Both the position numbers and the translations under genes were made by a program. 47,978 nucleotides of DNA from Streptomyces sp. NK15101 (GTDB taxonomy: Bacteria; Actinomycetota; Actinomycetes; Streptomycetales; Streptomycetaceae): positions 1 through 47,978 of the forward strand of contig NZ_JAINVG010000059.1 in NCBI RefSeq assembly GCF_020400725.1, written 5' to 3'. Positions 16,385 to 23,741 of this stretch are shown here, one piece after another. Below the pieces are notes generated by a model, which saw only the letters and a program-made list of their open reading frames with translations, made no database searches and was not told where the DNA came from. Within the stretch, counting starts at the first letter, position 1; the number at the start of each line of letters is the position of its first letter.

Positions 16385-16798
16385 GTGGCGACACTGAACC
16401 GGCCGGGAGCCGGCACCGGCCACGTCTGCGGGATCGACACCGCGATGGAGGTGATCGGCGGCAAGTGGAAGGTGCTCATCCTCTGGGCCCTCCACGAACA
16501 CCCCCACCGCCGCTTCGGCGAACTCCGCCGCCTGGTCCCGGGCGTCACGGAGAAGGTCCTCGCCTCCCACCTGCGCGAGCTGGAGGCGGACGGCATCGTC
16601 GACCGCGTCTCCTACGACGAGGTCCCGCCCCGCGTCGAGTACGCCCTCACCGAGTCCGGCATCCGCCTCAACGAGGCCCTGGAGCCGCTGGCGGCGTGGG
16701 GCAGGGAGCGGGCCGGGGGCGCCGCCGGGACCGGGGAGGCCGCCGGAGCCGGGGAGGCCGCCGGGACCGGGGGCGTCGTCGGGGCCGCTAGCCCCTGA
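16385..16798 (+). CDS. HxlR-family winged-helix transcriptional regulator
   Basis: A 137-residue protein. The HxlR domain is complete: CGIDTAMEVIGGKWKVLILWALHEHPHRRFGELRRLVPGVTEKVLASHLRELEADGIVDR, then the wing YALTESG. One Cys near the N-terminus (Cys15) occupies the place of redox-sensing cysteines in YodB/HypR-type members. The C-terminus has a low-complexity Ala/Gly/Glu tail encoded by three 18-nt tandem repeats. Its 3' end overlaps the convergent otsA by 11 nt. It is likely the regulator of the divergent reductase. Confidence 0.88.
   Translation: MATLNRPGAGTGHVCGIDTAMEVIGGKWKVLILWALHEHPHRRFGELRRLVPGVTEKVLASHLRELEADGIVDRVSYDEVPPRVEYALTESGIRLNEALEPLAAWGRERAGGAAGTGEAAGAGEAAGTGGVVGAASP
16721..16774 (+). 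repeat. Three 18-nt tandem repeats in the 3' end of the HxlR gene
   Basis: The units at 16721-16738, 16739-16756 and 16757-16774 follow GCCGCCGGGACCGGGGAG with a few changes and encode Ala-Ala-Gly-(Thr/Ala)-Gly-Glu repeats. Confidence 0.85.
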
Positions 16799-18140
16799 GC
16801 GCCTCCAGCTGGTCCAGGAACCAGCGCTGCGGCGGCTGGGACGTGGCCGTGGCGGCCAGGCGCTTGGTGCGGTCCGCGCGCTCGGACGGGGGCATCGCGA
16901 GGGCCGCGTGCAGGGCCTCGGCCGTCTCCGAGACGTCGAAGGGGTTCACCGTGAGCGCGTCCTCGTGGAGTTCCTCGTGGGCGCCCGCCTCGCGGGACAG
17001 GACCAGGGCGCAGCCCGCCTCCGAGACGACCGGTATCTCCTTCGCGACCAGGTTCATGCCGTCGCGCACCGGGTTCACCAGAGCCACGTCCGCGAGGCGG
17101 TAGGCGGCCAGGGAGCGGGTGAAGTCGTCCTTCACGGAGACCAGGACCGGCTGCCAGTCCGCCGTGCCGAACTCGGCGTTGATCTCCTTCGCCAGCTCCT
17201 TCACCGCCGCCGTGTACGAGCGGTAGGAGGCGAGGTCCTGGCGGGAGGGGTAGGCCGAGGCCAGGTGGACCACCCGCTCGCGCCATTCCGGGTGGACGGT
17301 CAGGAGCTCCCGGTAGGCCTGCAGGCCGCGCAGGATGTTCTTCGACAGCTCCGTGCGGTCGACCCTGACGATGCTCTTGCGGTCGCCGATCTCCGCGCGG
17401 AGTCCCGCCAGGCGCTCGTCCACCTCCGGGCGGTGCGCGAGCGCCCGCAGCTCCTCGCCGTCGACACCCAGGGGGTGCGCCGCCACCCGGGTGCGTCCGA
17501 GGCCGCCCGCGCAGTCCTCGAACGCCGACGCCCAGGCCCGGGTGTGGAAGCCCAGCCGGTCCGCGCCGAGCATGCCCCCCAGGAGTTCCTCCCGGATGTC
17601 GTCCGGGAGCATCCGGAGGTACTGCGGGGACGCCCACGGGGTGTGCGTGAAGTGCCCGATGCGCAGGTCGGGGCGGAGCTCGCGGAGCTGCCCCGGGACG
17701 AGGGCCAGGTGGTAGTCCTGCACCAGGACCGCCGCGCCCTCCGCGGCCTCCGCGGCCAGCGCCTCGGCGAAGGCGCGGTTGTAGGCGCGGTACGACTCCC
17801 AGCGGCGGCGGAAGCCCGCGTCGAAGACCGGCTCGCGCGGGACGTCGTACAGGTGGTGGTGGAGGAACCACAGCACCGAGTTCGCGATGCCGTTGTACGC
17901 GTCGGCGTACACCTCCGGGTCGATGTCCAGCATCCGCACGCCCGGCTCGCCGACCCCGCGCCGGACCGCCTCCCGGTCGCCCTCGCCGAGGGCCGCGCAC
18001 ACCCAGAGGCTGTCCTGGGAGCCGATGGTGCTCAGGCCCGAGACCAGGCCGCCGCCGCCCCTCCGGGCGTCGAGCGAGCCGTCCGCGCCGAGGACGTACG
18101 AGACCGGGCCCCGGTTGGATGCGACGAGCACAGTAGCCAT
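16788..18140 (-). CDS. otsA: Alpha,alpha-trehalose-phosphate synthase (GT20)
   Basis: A 450-residue GT20 enzyme joining glucose from a nucleotide sugar to glucose-6-phosphate. Visible motifs: ASNRGPVSY at the N-terminus, the GGGGLVSGL loop, VLVQDYHLALVPGQLR, IGHFTHTPW, VDRTELSKNILRG (the phosphate and nucleotide contact region) and NPVRDGMNLVAKE. The set is complete. The TELSKN variant of the usual DYxKG segment is typical of actinobacterial OtsA as I recall it. otsB is encoded about 4 kb away, giving the complete OtsA-OtsB trehalose route. Confidence 0.93.
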   Translation of the reverse strand: MATVLVASNRGPVSYVLGADGSLDARRGGGGLVSGLSTIGSQDSLWVCAALGEGDREAVRRGVGEPGVRMLDIDPEVYADAYNGIANSVLWFLHHHLYDVPREPVFDAGFRRRWESYRAYNRAFAEALAAEAAEGAAVLVQDYHLALVPGQLRELRPDLRIGHFTHTPWASPQYLRMLPDDIREELLGGMLGADRLGFHTRAWASAFEDCAGGLGRTRVAAHPLGVDGEELRALAHRPEVDERLAGLRAEIGDRKSIVRVDRTELSKNILRGLQAYRELLTVHPEWRERVVHLASAYPSRQDLASYRSYTAAVKELAKEINAEFGTADWQPVLVSVKDDFTRSLAAYRLADVALVNPVRDGMNLVAKEIPVVSEAGCALVLSREAGAHEELHEDALTVNPFDVSETAEALHAALAMPPSERADRTKRLAATATSQPPQRWFLDQLEALRG

Positions 18141-18242
18141 GTGGCGAACCTAGCCCGTCCGGTAAACGCTCAAACGTACGTATACGAGACAGGGCGATCC
18201 GGCCACGCACGGTCGCCGCGGCGCGGCCGCCCCGTCCCCGTG

Positions 18243-19184
18243 CTACGCCACCCGGCGCTGTGCGTACTCCGCGATCTCGGCCATCGGCGGCCGCTCCTCC
18301 GTGTCCACCGCGTACGTCGTCGGCTCGAAGCCCTTCTCGCCCCGGTCGAACTGCGTCAGCCTCGGCCGCACCAGATGGCCCCGCGAGAGCCGCAGCTGCG
18401 CCGTCCGGTAGATCGCCGCCGCCATCCGGCCCAGCGCCTGTCCGTCCTGGTGCCGGTGCTTGCGCACCCCCACGTCCACCTGCGCGAGCGCGTCCAGGCC
18501 CACGGTGTGCAGGGCGTCCACGAGCAGCCCCAGCTCCACTCCGTAACCGACCGGGAACGGCAGCCGTTCCAGGAGCGAGCGGCGCGCCGCGTACTCCCCG
18601 CCCAGTGGCTGCACGAAGCCGGCCAGCCGCGGCCAGTGGAGGTTGAGCAGCGGGCGGGCCACCAACTCCGTGACCCGGCCGCCCTGACCAGGGGTGTCGC
18701 CGAACGGGCGGTCGTACATCGCCTTGACGAAGTCCACGTCCGGGTCGGTGAGCAGCGGGCCCACGATCCCCGTCACGAAGTCCGCCGAGAAGTCCCGCAG
18801 GTCCGCGTCGACGAAGCACACGACGTCCCCGCTCGTCACCATCAGTGACCGCCACAGGACTTCGCCCTTGCCGGGCAGGGCCGGTATCCGGGGGAGTATC
18901 GCGTCCCGCGCGACCACCCGCGCCCCGGCCGCCGCCGCCACCTCCGCCGTGCGGTCCGTGGAGCCCGAGTCGATCACCACCAGCTCGTCGACGAGCGGCA
19001 CCGACTCGGTCATCAGCTCGCGGCGGATCACGGCGACGATGTCCCCGACCGTCGCCTCCTCGTTCAGCGCCGGCAGGACGACGCTGACCTTCGTGTTCCG
19101 CTTGGCGGCGAGGATCCGCTCCAGCGGCCGGTCCGCCACGGACCAGGACCGCCGGTCCAGCCAGCGCTCCACCTCTTCCAGCAC
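18243..19184 (-). CDS. gpgS: Glucosyl-3-phosphoglycerate synthase (GT81)
   Basis: A 313-residue GT-A glycosyltransferase starting VLEEVERWLDRRSW. Motifs: SVVLPALNEEATVGDIV (nucleotide sugar), ELVVIDSGSTDRTAEVA, PGKGEVLWRSL, and the metal-binding DxD in FVDADLRDF (about residues 125-127), then GYGVELGLLVDAL. It transfers glucose to 3-phosphoglycerate, the first step to glucosylglycerate, a compatible solute and a precursor of methylglucose polysaccharides in relatives. GTG 19184 has GGAGA 6 nt upstream; the longer frame would run through the promoter. The neighbour otsA makes another compatible solute. Confidence 0.92.
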   Translation of the reverse strand: MLEEVERWLDRRSWSVADRPLERILAAKRNTKVSVVLPALNEEATVGDIVAVIRRELMTESVPLVDELVVIDSGSTDRTAEVAAAAGARVVARDAILPRIPALPGKGEVLWRSLMVTSGDVVCFVDADLRDFSADFVTGIVGPLLTDPDVDFVKAMYDRPFGDTPGQGGRVTELVARPLLNLHWPRLAGFVQPLGGEYAARRSLLERLPFPVGYGVELGLLVDALHTVGLDALAQVDVGVRKHRHQDGQALGRMAAAIYRTAQLRLSRGHLVRPRLTQFDRGEKGFEPTTYAVDTEERPPMAEIAEYAQRRVA

Positions 19185-19329
19185 GTGATCTCCATCTCGC
19201 GGTTCGGACGGCCGGTCCAAGCGTCCGGGCCTTCGGTTACAGTCTTGAACAACGCGGATGCCCGATGCACGTCGGGGTGCCGACCGCGTCGGAGCGCAGG
19301 AACGAAAGTCCACCGCGCTTCACAATCGA

Positions 19330-19487
19330 ATACCGCTCATCCAGAGGGGCAGAGGGAAACGGCCCGTTGAAGCCCCGGCAACCCTCCAGTCGGTTACCAC
19401 TCGTCCTCCAGCGAGGTCCCCGGCTAGGGAAGGTGCCAAATCCGTCTCATGGCGAAAAATTCGTCAATGGGAAAGATGAGGAGAAAG
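19330..19487 (+). ncRNA. SAM-I (S-box) riboswitch controlling metM-metO
   Basis: The leader holds the S-box signature in order: CTCATCCAGAGGGGC (P1 5' strand at 19336-19341 and the AGAG of P2), AGAGGGA, the conserved GAAGCCCCGGCAACC segment, and GGTGCCAAATCC. A P4 hairpin of about 11 bp follows (CTCATGGCGAA with TTCGTC-A-ATGGG, loop AAA, 19446-19471), and the P1 3' strand is GATGAG (19475-19480). The purine-rich stretch GAGGAGAAAGGG overlaps and follows P1. SAM binding would therefore lock up the ribosome site; translational OFF control is inferred. ATG 19449 lies inside P4 and cannot be the true start. Confidence 0.92.
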
Positions 19488-19499
19488 GGCCTCGCCTCC

Positions 19500-20783
19500 A
19501 TGGCTGTACAGACCGCTACCCCCGCCACCGTCGACCTCGGTCCCGCTTCCGGACTCTCCTGTCGCGAATGCGGTGAGCACTTCCCGCTCGGCCCGATCTT
19601 CGCCTGCGAGCTCTGTTTCGGACCGCTCGAAGTCGCGTACGACCTTCCCACCGGTGACCCCGAGGCGCTGCGCAAGCAGATCGAGGCCGGCCCCGCCAAC
19701 ATCTGGCGTTACGCCCCGCTGCTGCCCGTCCCGGCCGACGTCGCCGAGAAGCCGAACCTGAACCCCGGCTGGACCAAGCTCGTCCAGGCCGACAACCTCG
19801 CCCGCGAGATCGGCGTCGCCCCCGGCAAGCTCTTCGTCAAGGACGACTCCGGCAACCCGACCCACTCCTTCAAGGACCGGGTCGTCGCCCAGGCGCTCGA
19901 AGCCGCCCGCGCCTTCGGCTTCACCACCCTCTCCTGCTCCTCCACCGGCAACCTGGCCGGCGCCGTCGGCGCCGCCGCCGCCCGAGCCGGCTTCCGCTCC
20001 TGCGTGTTCATCCCGCACGACCTGGAGCAGGGCAAGGTCGTCATGGCCGGTGTCTACGGCGGTGACCTCGTCGCCATCGAGGGCAACTACGACGACGTCA
20101 ACCGCTTCTGCTCGGAGCTCATCGGCGACCCGCTCGGCGAGGGCTGGGGCTTCGTGAACGTCAACCTCCGCCCGTACTACGGCGAGGGCTCCAAGACGCT
20201 CGCGTACGAGATCTGCGAGCAGCTCGGCTGGGTCCTCCCCGACCAGCTCGTCATCCCGATCGCCTCCGGCTCCCAGCTCACGAAGATCGACAAGGGCCTG
20301 CAGGAGCTCGTCAAGCTGGGCCTCGTCGAGGACAAGCCGTACAAGATCTTCGGCGCCCAGGCCGAGGGCTGCTCCCCGGTCTCCGCCGCCTTCAAGGCCG
20401 GCCACGACGTCGTCCGCCCGCAGAAGCCGAACACCATCGCCAAGTCGCTCGCCATCGGCAACCCGGCCGACGGCCCCTACGTCCTCGACATCGCCCGCCG
20501 GACCGGCGGCGCCGTGGAGGACGTGAACGACGAGCAGGTCGTGGACGCGATCAAGCTCCTCGCGCAGACCGAGGGCATCTTCGCGGAGACCGCGGGCGGC
20601 GTGACCGTCGGCGTCACCCGGAAGCTCGTCGAGGCGGGTCTGATCGACCCGAGCCTCACCACCGTCGTCCTCAACACCGGCGACGGACTCAAGACCCTGG
20701 ACGCGGTGGCCGACACCTCTCAGGCGACCGCCACCATCCGCCCGAGCCTGGACGCGTTCCGCGACGCCGGCCTGGCGCTCTGA
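19500..20783 (+). CDS. metM: Threonine-synthase-like PLP enzyme, probable MetM homocysteine synthase
   Basis: A 427-residue fold-type II PLP enzyme closest to plant/archaeal-type threonine synthase. It has a four-Cys N-terminal ribbon (Cys21, 24, 36, 39), DSGNPTHSFKDR with PLP Lys125, and SCSSTGNLAGAVGAAAA phosphate loop. I call it MetM, not ThrC, for three reasons. It sits behind a SAM-I riboswitch. It is followed 14 nt later by a ThiS/MoaD-like carrier gene. And, as I recall, published work on Streptomyces MetM/MetO shows this pair turning O-phosphohomoserine into homocysteine with a thiocarboxylated carrier. True ThrC activity cannot be excluded from sequence alone. Start ATG 19500, because the upstream ATG 19449 is inside the aptamer. 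Confidence 0.85.
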   Translation: MAVQTATPATVDLGPASGLSCRECGEHFPLGPIFACELCFGPLEVAYDLPTGDPEALRKQIEAGPANIWRYAPLLPVPADVAEKPNLNPGWTKLVQADNLAREIGVAPGKLFVKDDSGNPTHSFKDRVVAQALEAARAFGFTTLSCSSTGNLAGAVGAAAARAGFRSCVFIPHDLEQGKVVMAGVYGGDLVAIEGNYDDVNRFCSELIGDPLGEGWGFVNVNLRPYYGEGSKTLAYEICEQLGWVLPDQLVIPIASGSQLTKIDKGLQELVKLGLVEDKPYKIFGAQAEGCSPVSAAFKAGHDVVRPQKPNTIAKSLAIGNPADGPYVLDIARRTGGAVEDVNDEQVVDAIKLLAQTEGIFAETAGGVTVGVTRKLVEAGLIDPSLTTVVLNTGDGLKTLDAVADTSQATATIRPSLDAFRDAGLAL

Positions 20784-20797
20784 AAGGTTAAGAACAC

Positions 20798-21076
20798 ATG
20801 GCCGTGAACGTCCGCATCCCCACCATCCTCCGCACCTACACGGGCGGCCGGGCCGAGGTCCAGGCCGAGGGCGCGACCCTCGCCGAGGTCATCGCGGACC
20901 TGGAGAAGAACCACGCCGGCATCGCCGCCCGCGTCCTGGACGACCAGGGCAAGCTGCGCCGCTTCGTCAACGTCTACGTGAACGACGACGACGTGCGCTT
21001 CGAGCAGGGCCTGGAGACGGTCACCCCGGCCGGCGCGGGCGTCTCGATCATCCCGGCCGTCGCCGGCGGCTGCTGA
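20798..21076 (+). CDS. metO: ThiS/MoaD-like sulfur carrier protein, probable MetO
   Basis: A 92-residue ubiquitin-fold protein: MAVNVRIPTILRTYTGGR, then LAEVIADLEKNH, VNVYVNDDDVRFEQGLETVTPAGAGVSIIPAVAGG and a final Cys. The Gly-Gly near the end is the site where a carrier is adenylated and converted to a thiocarboxylate. Here one Cys follows, so a protease (JAMM/Mec+ type) would be needed to expose it; none is in the window. It is co-transcribed with metM and thus also under the riboswitch. AAAGGTTAAGAAC precedes the ATG. Confidence 0.88.
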   Translation: MAVNVRIPTILRTYTGGRAEVQAEGATLAEVIADLEKNHAGIAARVLDDQGKLRRFVNVYVNDDDVRFEQGLETVTPAGAGVSIIPAVAGGC

Positions 21077-21112
21077 GGCCCGACGGGCTCATCGAGTCTT
21101 ACCGGTCAGTAC

Positions 21113-21151
21113 GAATTGCCCCTTCCGCGCGATAAGCGGAAGGGGCAATTC
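21113..21151 (+). terminator. Strong hairpin terminator after metO
   Basis: A perfect 16-bp stem (21113-21128 with 21136-21151) has a 7-nt loop GCGATAA, 37 nt past the metO stop. There is no long T run, but the stem is exceptionally stable. Confidence 0.85.
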
Positions 21152-21484
21152 TGCATGGTTGAGCGCGGTAGAGTTGGGGAAGTCCCCTCCGCTGCTCATG
21201 CCGAGCGCATATGAGAATGCGTCTCCGCACGACAAGAAGCAGCCAAAGTGCGTGCGCGTTGTGTACCTTCTGTGCGCTTTGCCGGGCCCGACTTGCCCCG
21301 TCATCTTGGGGATTCTCCCCAATTCCCCTTTCCGCCGCGCCCAGAATTATCGGTCGAATGACCTGTTGCAGAGGGCAGTTGGGCAGATACATTCAGCCGC
21401 GGTCGACGCGTTCCGGCGCAGAGGTCTGACCCGGGTCCGCGAAGTGCGGGTCCCGCGCAAGGGCCAGTAATAGGGGAGTTAGGC
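21152..21484 (+). promoter_or_regulatory. Long leader region of the cold-shock gene
   Basis: About 330 nt without a convincing gene and with clearly lower GC than its surroundings. Frames exist on both strands but start with TTG or have no ribosome site and no recognisable motif. It contains a hairpin TTGGGGattctCCCCAA (21306-21322). A GGGGAGTT ribosome site lies directly before the csp ATG. A long structured 5' leader is typical of cold-shock genes, so promoter plus leader is the best reading. Confidence 0.5.
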
Positions 21485-21688
21485 ATGGCTCAGGGCACCG
21501 TCAAGTGGTTCAACGCGGAGAAGGGCTACGGCTTCATCGCGGTAGACGGTGGTGCGGATGTTTTCGTCCACTACAGCGCGATCCAGATGGATGGCTACCG
21601 CAGCCTCGAAGAAGGCCAGCGGGTCGAGTTCGAGATCTCGCAGGGCCAGAAGGGTCCGCAGGCGGACATGGTCAAGCTCGCCGTCTGA
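21485..21688 (+). CDS. CspA-family cold-shock protein
   Basis: A 67-residue single cold-shock domain. RNP1 is KGYGFIAV and RNP2 is VFVHYSAI, with the starting segment MAQGTVKWFNAEKGYGF standard for the family. It binds single-stranded nucleic acid and acts as an RNA chaperone. It is one of several Csp paralogues expected in Streptomyces; from memory the position next to groEL2 matches SCO4295. A 17-bp terminator follows, so it is monocistronic. Confidence 0.97.
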   Translation: MAQGTVKWFNAEKGYGFIAVDGGADVFVHYSAIQMDGYRSLEEGQRVEFEISQGQKGPQADMVKLAV

Positions 21689-21721
21689 GCGCGGCGCGAT
21701 CGGCCACCGACGCAACGCCGT

Positions 21722-21759
21722 CGAGGGGTCCGCATCCCTGAGGGGATGCGGACCCCTCG
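21722..21759 (+). terminator. Terminator after the cold-shock gene
   Basis: A perfect 17-bp stem (21722-21738 with 21743-21759) has a TGAG loop, 33 nt after the stop codon. Confidence 0.88.
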
Positions 21760-21831
21760 CGCGTTCCCGCCCCCGGCCCGCTCCGCCCCGGCCCGCTCCG
21801 CCCCCGGTCCCCTCCCGAAACCCGAGAGTCG

Positions 21832-21894
21832 CTTGCACTCTCATAGGGCGAGTGCTAATCATTGGCGTTAGCACTCGGAAGGTGAGAGTGCTAC
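21832..21894. promoter_or_regulatory. Two tandem CIRCE elements (HrcA operators) upstream of groEL2
   Basis: The first element is CTTGCACTC-N9-GAGTGCTAA (21832-21858). The second is TTAGCACTC-N9-GAGTGCTAC (21868-21894). The consensus is TTAGCACTC-N9-GAGTGCTAA. The two are separated by exactly 9 nt, so four half-sites alternate at regular spacing. HrcA repression lifted by heat shock is expected. Confidence 0.93.
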
Positions 21895-22024
21895 GAGGAT
21901 CGGGCAGACGAGGTCGCCGGCCGGGTGGGGCAAGGAACCACACGGAGTCGCGGAGGCCGTCCGTCGCGGGCGTCGGCGCGGTCCTGGAGCGTTATCCACC
22001 CCATGTCCGGGAGGACCACTTCAC

Positions 22025-23653
22025 ATGGCCAAGATCATCGCGTTCGACGAGGAGGCCCGGCGCGGTCTCGAGCGCGGCATGAACCAGCTCGCTGACGCCG
22101 TCAAGGTCACCCTTGGCCCCAAGGGCCGCAACGTCGTCCTCGAGAAGAAGTGGGGCGCCCCCACGATCACCAACGATGGTGTCTCCATCGCCAAGGAGAT
22201 CGAGCTCGAGGACCCGTACGAGAAGATCGGCGCCGAGCTGGTCAAGGAAGTCGCCAAGAAGACGGACGACGTCGCCGGCGACGGTACGACCACCGCCACC
22301 GTCCTCGCCCAGGCGCTCGTCCGCGAGGGCCTCCGCAACGTCGCCGCCGGTGCCAACCCGATGGCCCTCAAGCGCGGCATCGAGAAGGCCGTCGAGGCCG
22401 TCTCCGGCGCCCTGCTCGAGCAGGCGAAGGACGTCGAGACCAAGGAGCAGATCGCCTCCACGGCCTCCATCTCCGCCGCCGACACCCAGATCGGCGAGCT
22501 CATCGCCGAGGCGATGGACAAGGTCGGCAAGGAAGGCGTCATCACCGTCGAGGAGTCCCAGACCTTCGGTCTGGAGCTGGAGCTCACCGAGGGCATGCGC
22601 TTCGACAAGGGCTACATCTCGGCGTACTTCGCCACCGACATGGAGCGCATGGAGGCGTCGCTCGACGACCCCTACCTCCTGATCGTCAACTCCAAGATCT
22701 CCTCCGTGAAGGACCTCCTTCCGCTCCTGGAGAAGGTCATGCAGTCGGGCAAGCCGCTGCTGATCATCGCCGAGGACGTCGAGGGCGAGGCCCTGTCGAC
22801 CCTGGTCGTCAACAAGATCCGCGGCACCTTCAAGTCCGTCGCGGTCAAGGCCCCGGGCTTCGGCGACCGCCGCAAGGCCATGCTGAACGACATCGCCATC
22901 CTCACGGGCGGCACGGTCATCTCCGAGGAGGTCGGCCTCAAGCTCGAGAACGCGGGCCTGGACCTGCTCGGCCGCGCCCGCAAGGTCGTCATCACCAAGG
23001 ACGAGACCACCATCGTCGACGGTGCCGGTGACAGCGACCAGGTCGCCGGTCGCGTGAACCAGATCCGCGCCGAGATCGAGAACTCCGACTCGGACTACGA
23101 CCGCGAGAAGCTCCAGGAGCGCCTCGCGAAGCTGGCCGGCGGCGTGGCCGTCATCAAGGCCGGTGCCGCGACCGAGGTCGAGCTCAAGGAGCGCAAGCAC
23201 CGCATCGAGGACGCCGTTCGCAACGCGAAGGCGGCCGTCGAGGAGGGCATCGTCGCCGGTGGTGGCGTGGCCCTGCTCCAGGCGTCCAACGTCTTCGAGA
23301 AGCTCGAGGCCGACCTGTCGGGCGACGAGGCCACCGGTGCCAACATCGTCAAGCTGGCGCTCGAGGCCCCGCTGAAGCAGATCGCGGTCAACGCCGGTCT
23401 CGAAGGCGGCGTCGTGGCGGAGAAGGTCCGCAACCTGCCCGTCGGCCACGGCCTGAACGCCGCGACCAACGAGTACGTCGACCTCATCGCCGAGGGCATC
23501 ATCGACCCGGCGAAGGTCACGCGCTCCGCGCTGCAGAACGCCGCGTCGATCGCCGCGCTGTTCCTCACCACCGAGGCCGTCATCGCCGACAAGCCGGAGA
23601 AGGCCGCCGCGCCGGCCGGCGGCGGCATGCCGGGCGGTGACATGGACTTCTGA
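22025..23653 (+). CDS. groEL2: 60-kDa chaperonin GroEL2
   Basis: A 542-residue group I chaperonin, full length: MAKIIAFDEEARRGLERG at the start, VTLGPKGRNVVLEKKWGAP, the ATP-binding DDVAGDGTTTATVLAQAL, and the equatorial C-terminus with a GGGMPGGDMDF tail in place of the GGM repeats. It is not preceded by groES, consistent with the second, stand-alone groEL of Streptomyces; GroEL1 would be in the groES operon elsewhere. Control is by the tandem CIRCE. It is followed by a 16-bp terminator. Confidence 0.97.
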   Translation: MAKIIAFDEEARRGLERGMNQLADAVKVTLGPKGRNVVLEKKWGAPTITNDGVSIAKEIELEDPYEKIGAELVKEVAKKTDDVAGDGTTTATVLAQALVREGLRNVAAGANPMALKRGIEKAVEAVSGALLEQAKDVETKEQIASTASISAADTQIGELIAEAMDKVGKEGVITVEESQTFGLELELTEGMRFDKGYISAYFATDMERMEASLDDPYLLIVNSKISSVKDLLPLLEKVMQSGKPLLIIAEDVEGEALSTLVVNKIRGTFKSVAVKAPGFGDRRKAMLNDIAILTGGTVISEEVGLKLENAGLDLLGRARKVVITKDETTIVDGAGDSDQVAGRVNQIRAEIENSDSDYDREKLQERLAKLAGGVAVIKAGAATEVELKERKHRIEDAVRNAKAAVEEGIVAGGGVALLQASNVFEKLEADLSGDEATGANIVKLALEAPLKQIAVNAGLEGGVVAEKVRNLPVGHGLNAATNEYVDLIAEGIIDPAKVTRSALQNAASIAALFLTTEAVIADKPEKAAAPAGGGMPGGDMDF

Positions 23654-23688
23654 TCCTGACGGATCGGCAGTTCATCGCTGGACGCGAA

Positions 23689-23723
23689 CGAGGGCGGCAC
23701 CCCCACCGGGGGTGCCGCCCTCG
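23689..23723. terminator. Terminator after groEL2, possibly bidirectional
   Basis: A perfect 16-bp stem (23689-23704 with 23708-23723) has an ACC loop, between groEL2 and a convergent gene. Confidence 0.88.
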
Positions 23724-23741
23724 GGCGTCGTACGGGACGGA

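Noticed and set aside
19449..19499. Extra N-terminus MAKNSSMGKMRRKGLAS for the threonine-synthase-like protein
   Set aside because: The DNA forms P4 and the P1 3' strand of a SAM-I aptamer, and the conserved protein starts at 19500.
21159..21470. 103-codon frame between metO and csp
   Set aside because: TTG start without ribosome site, no recognised motif; the region fits a leader better.
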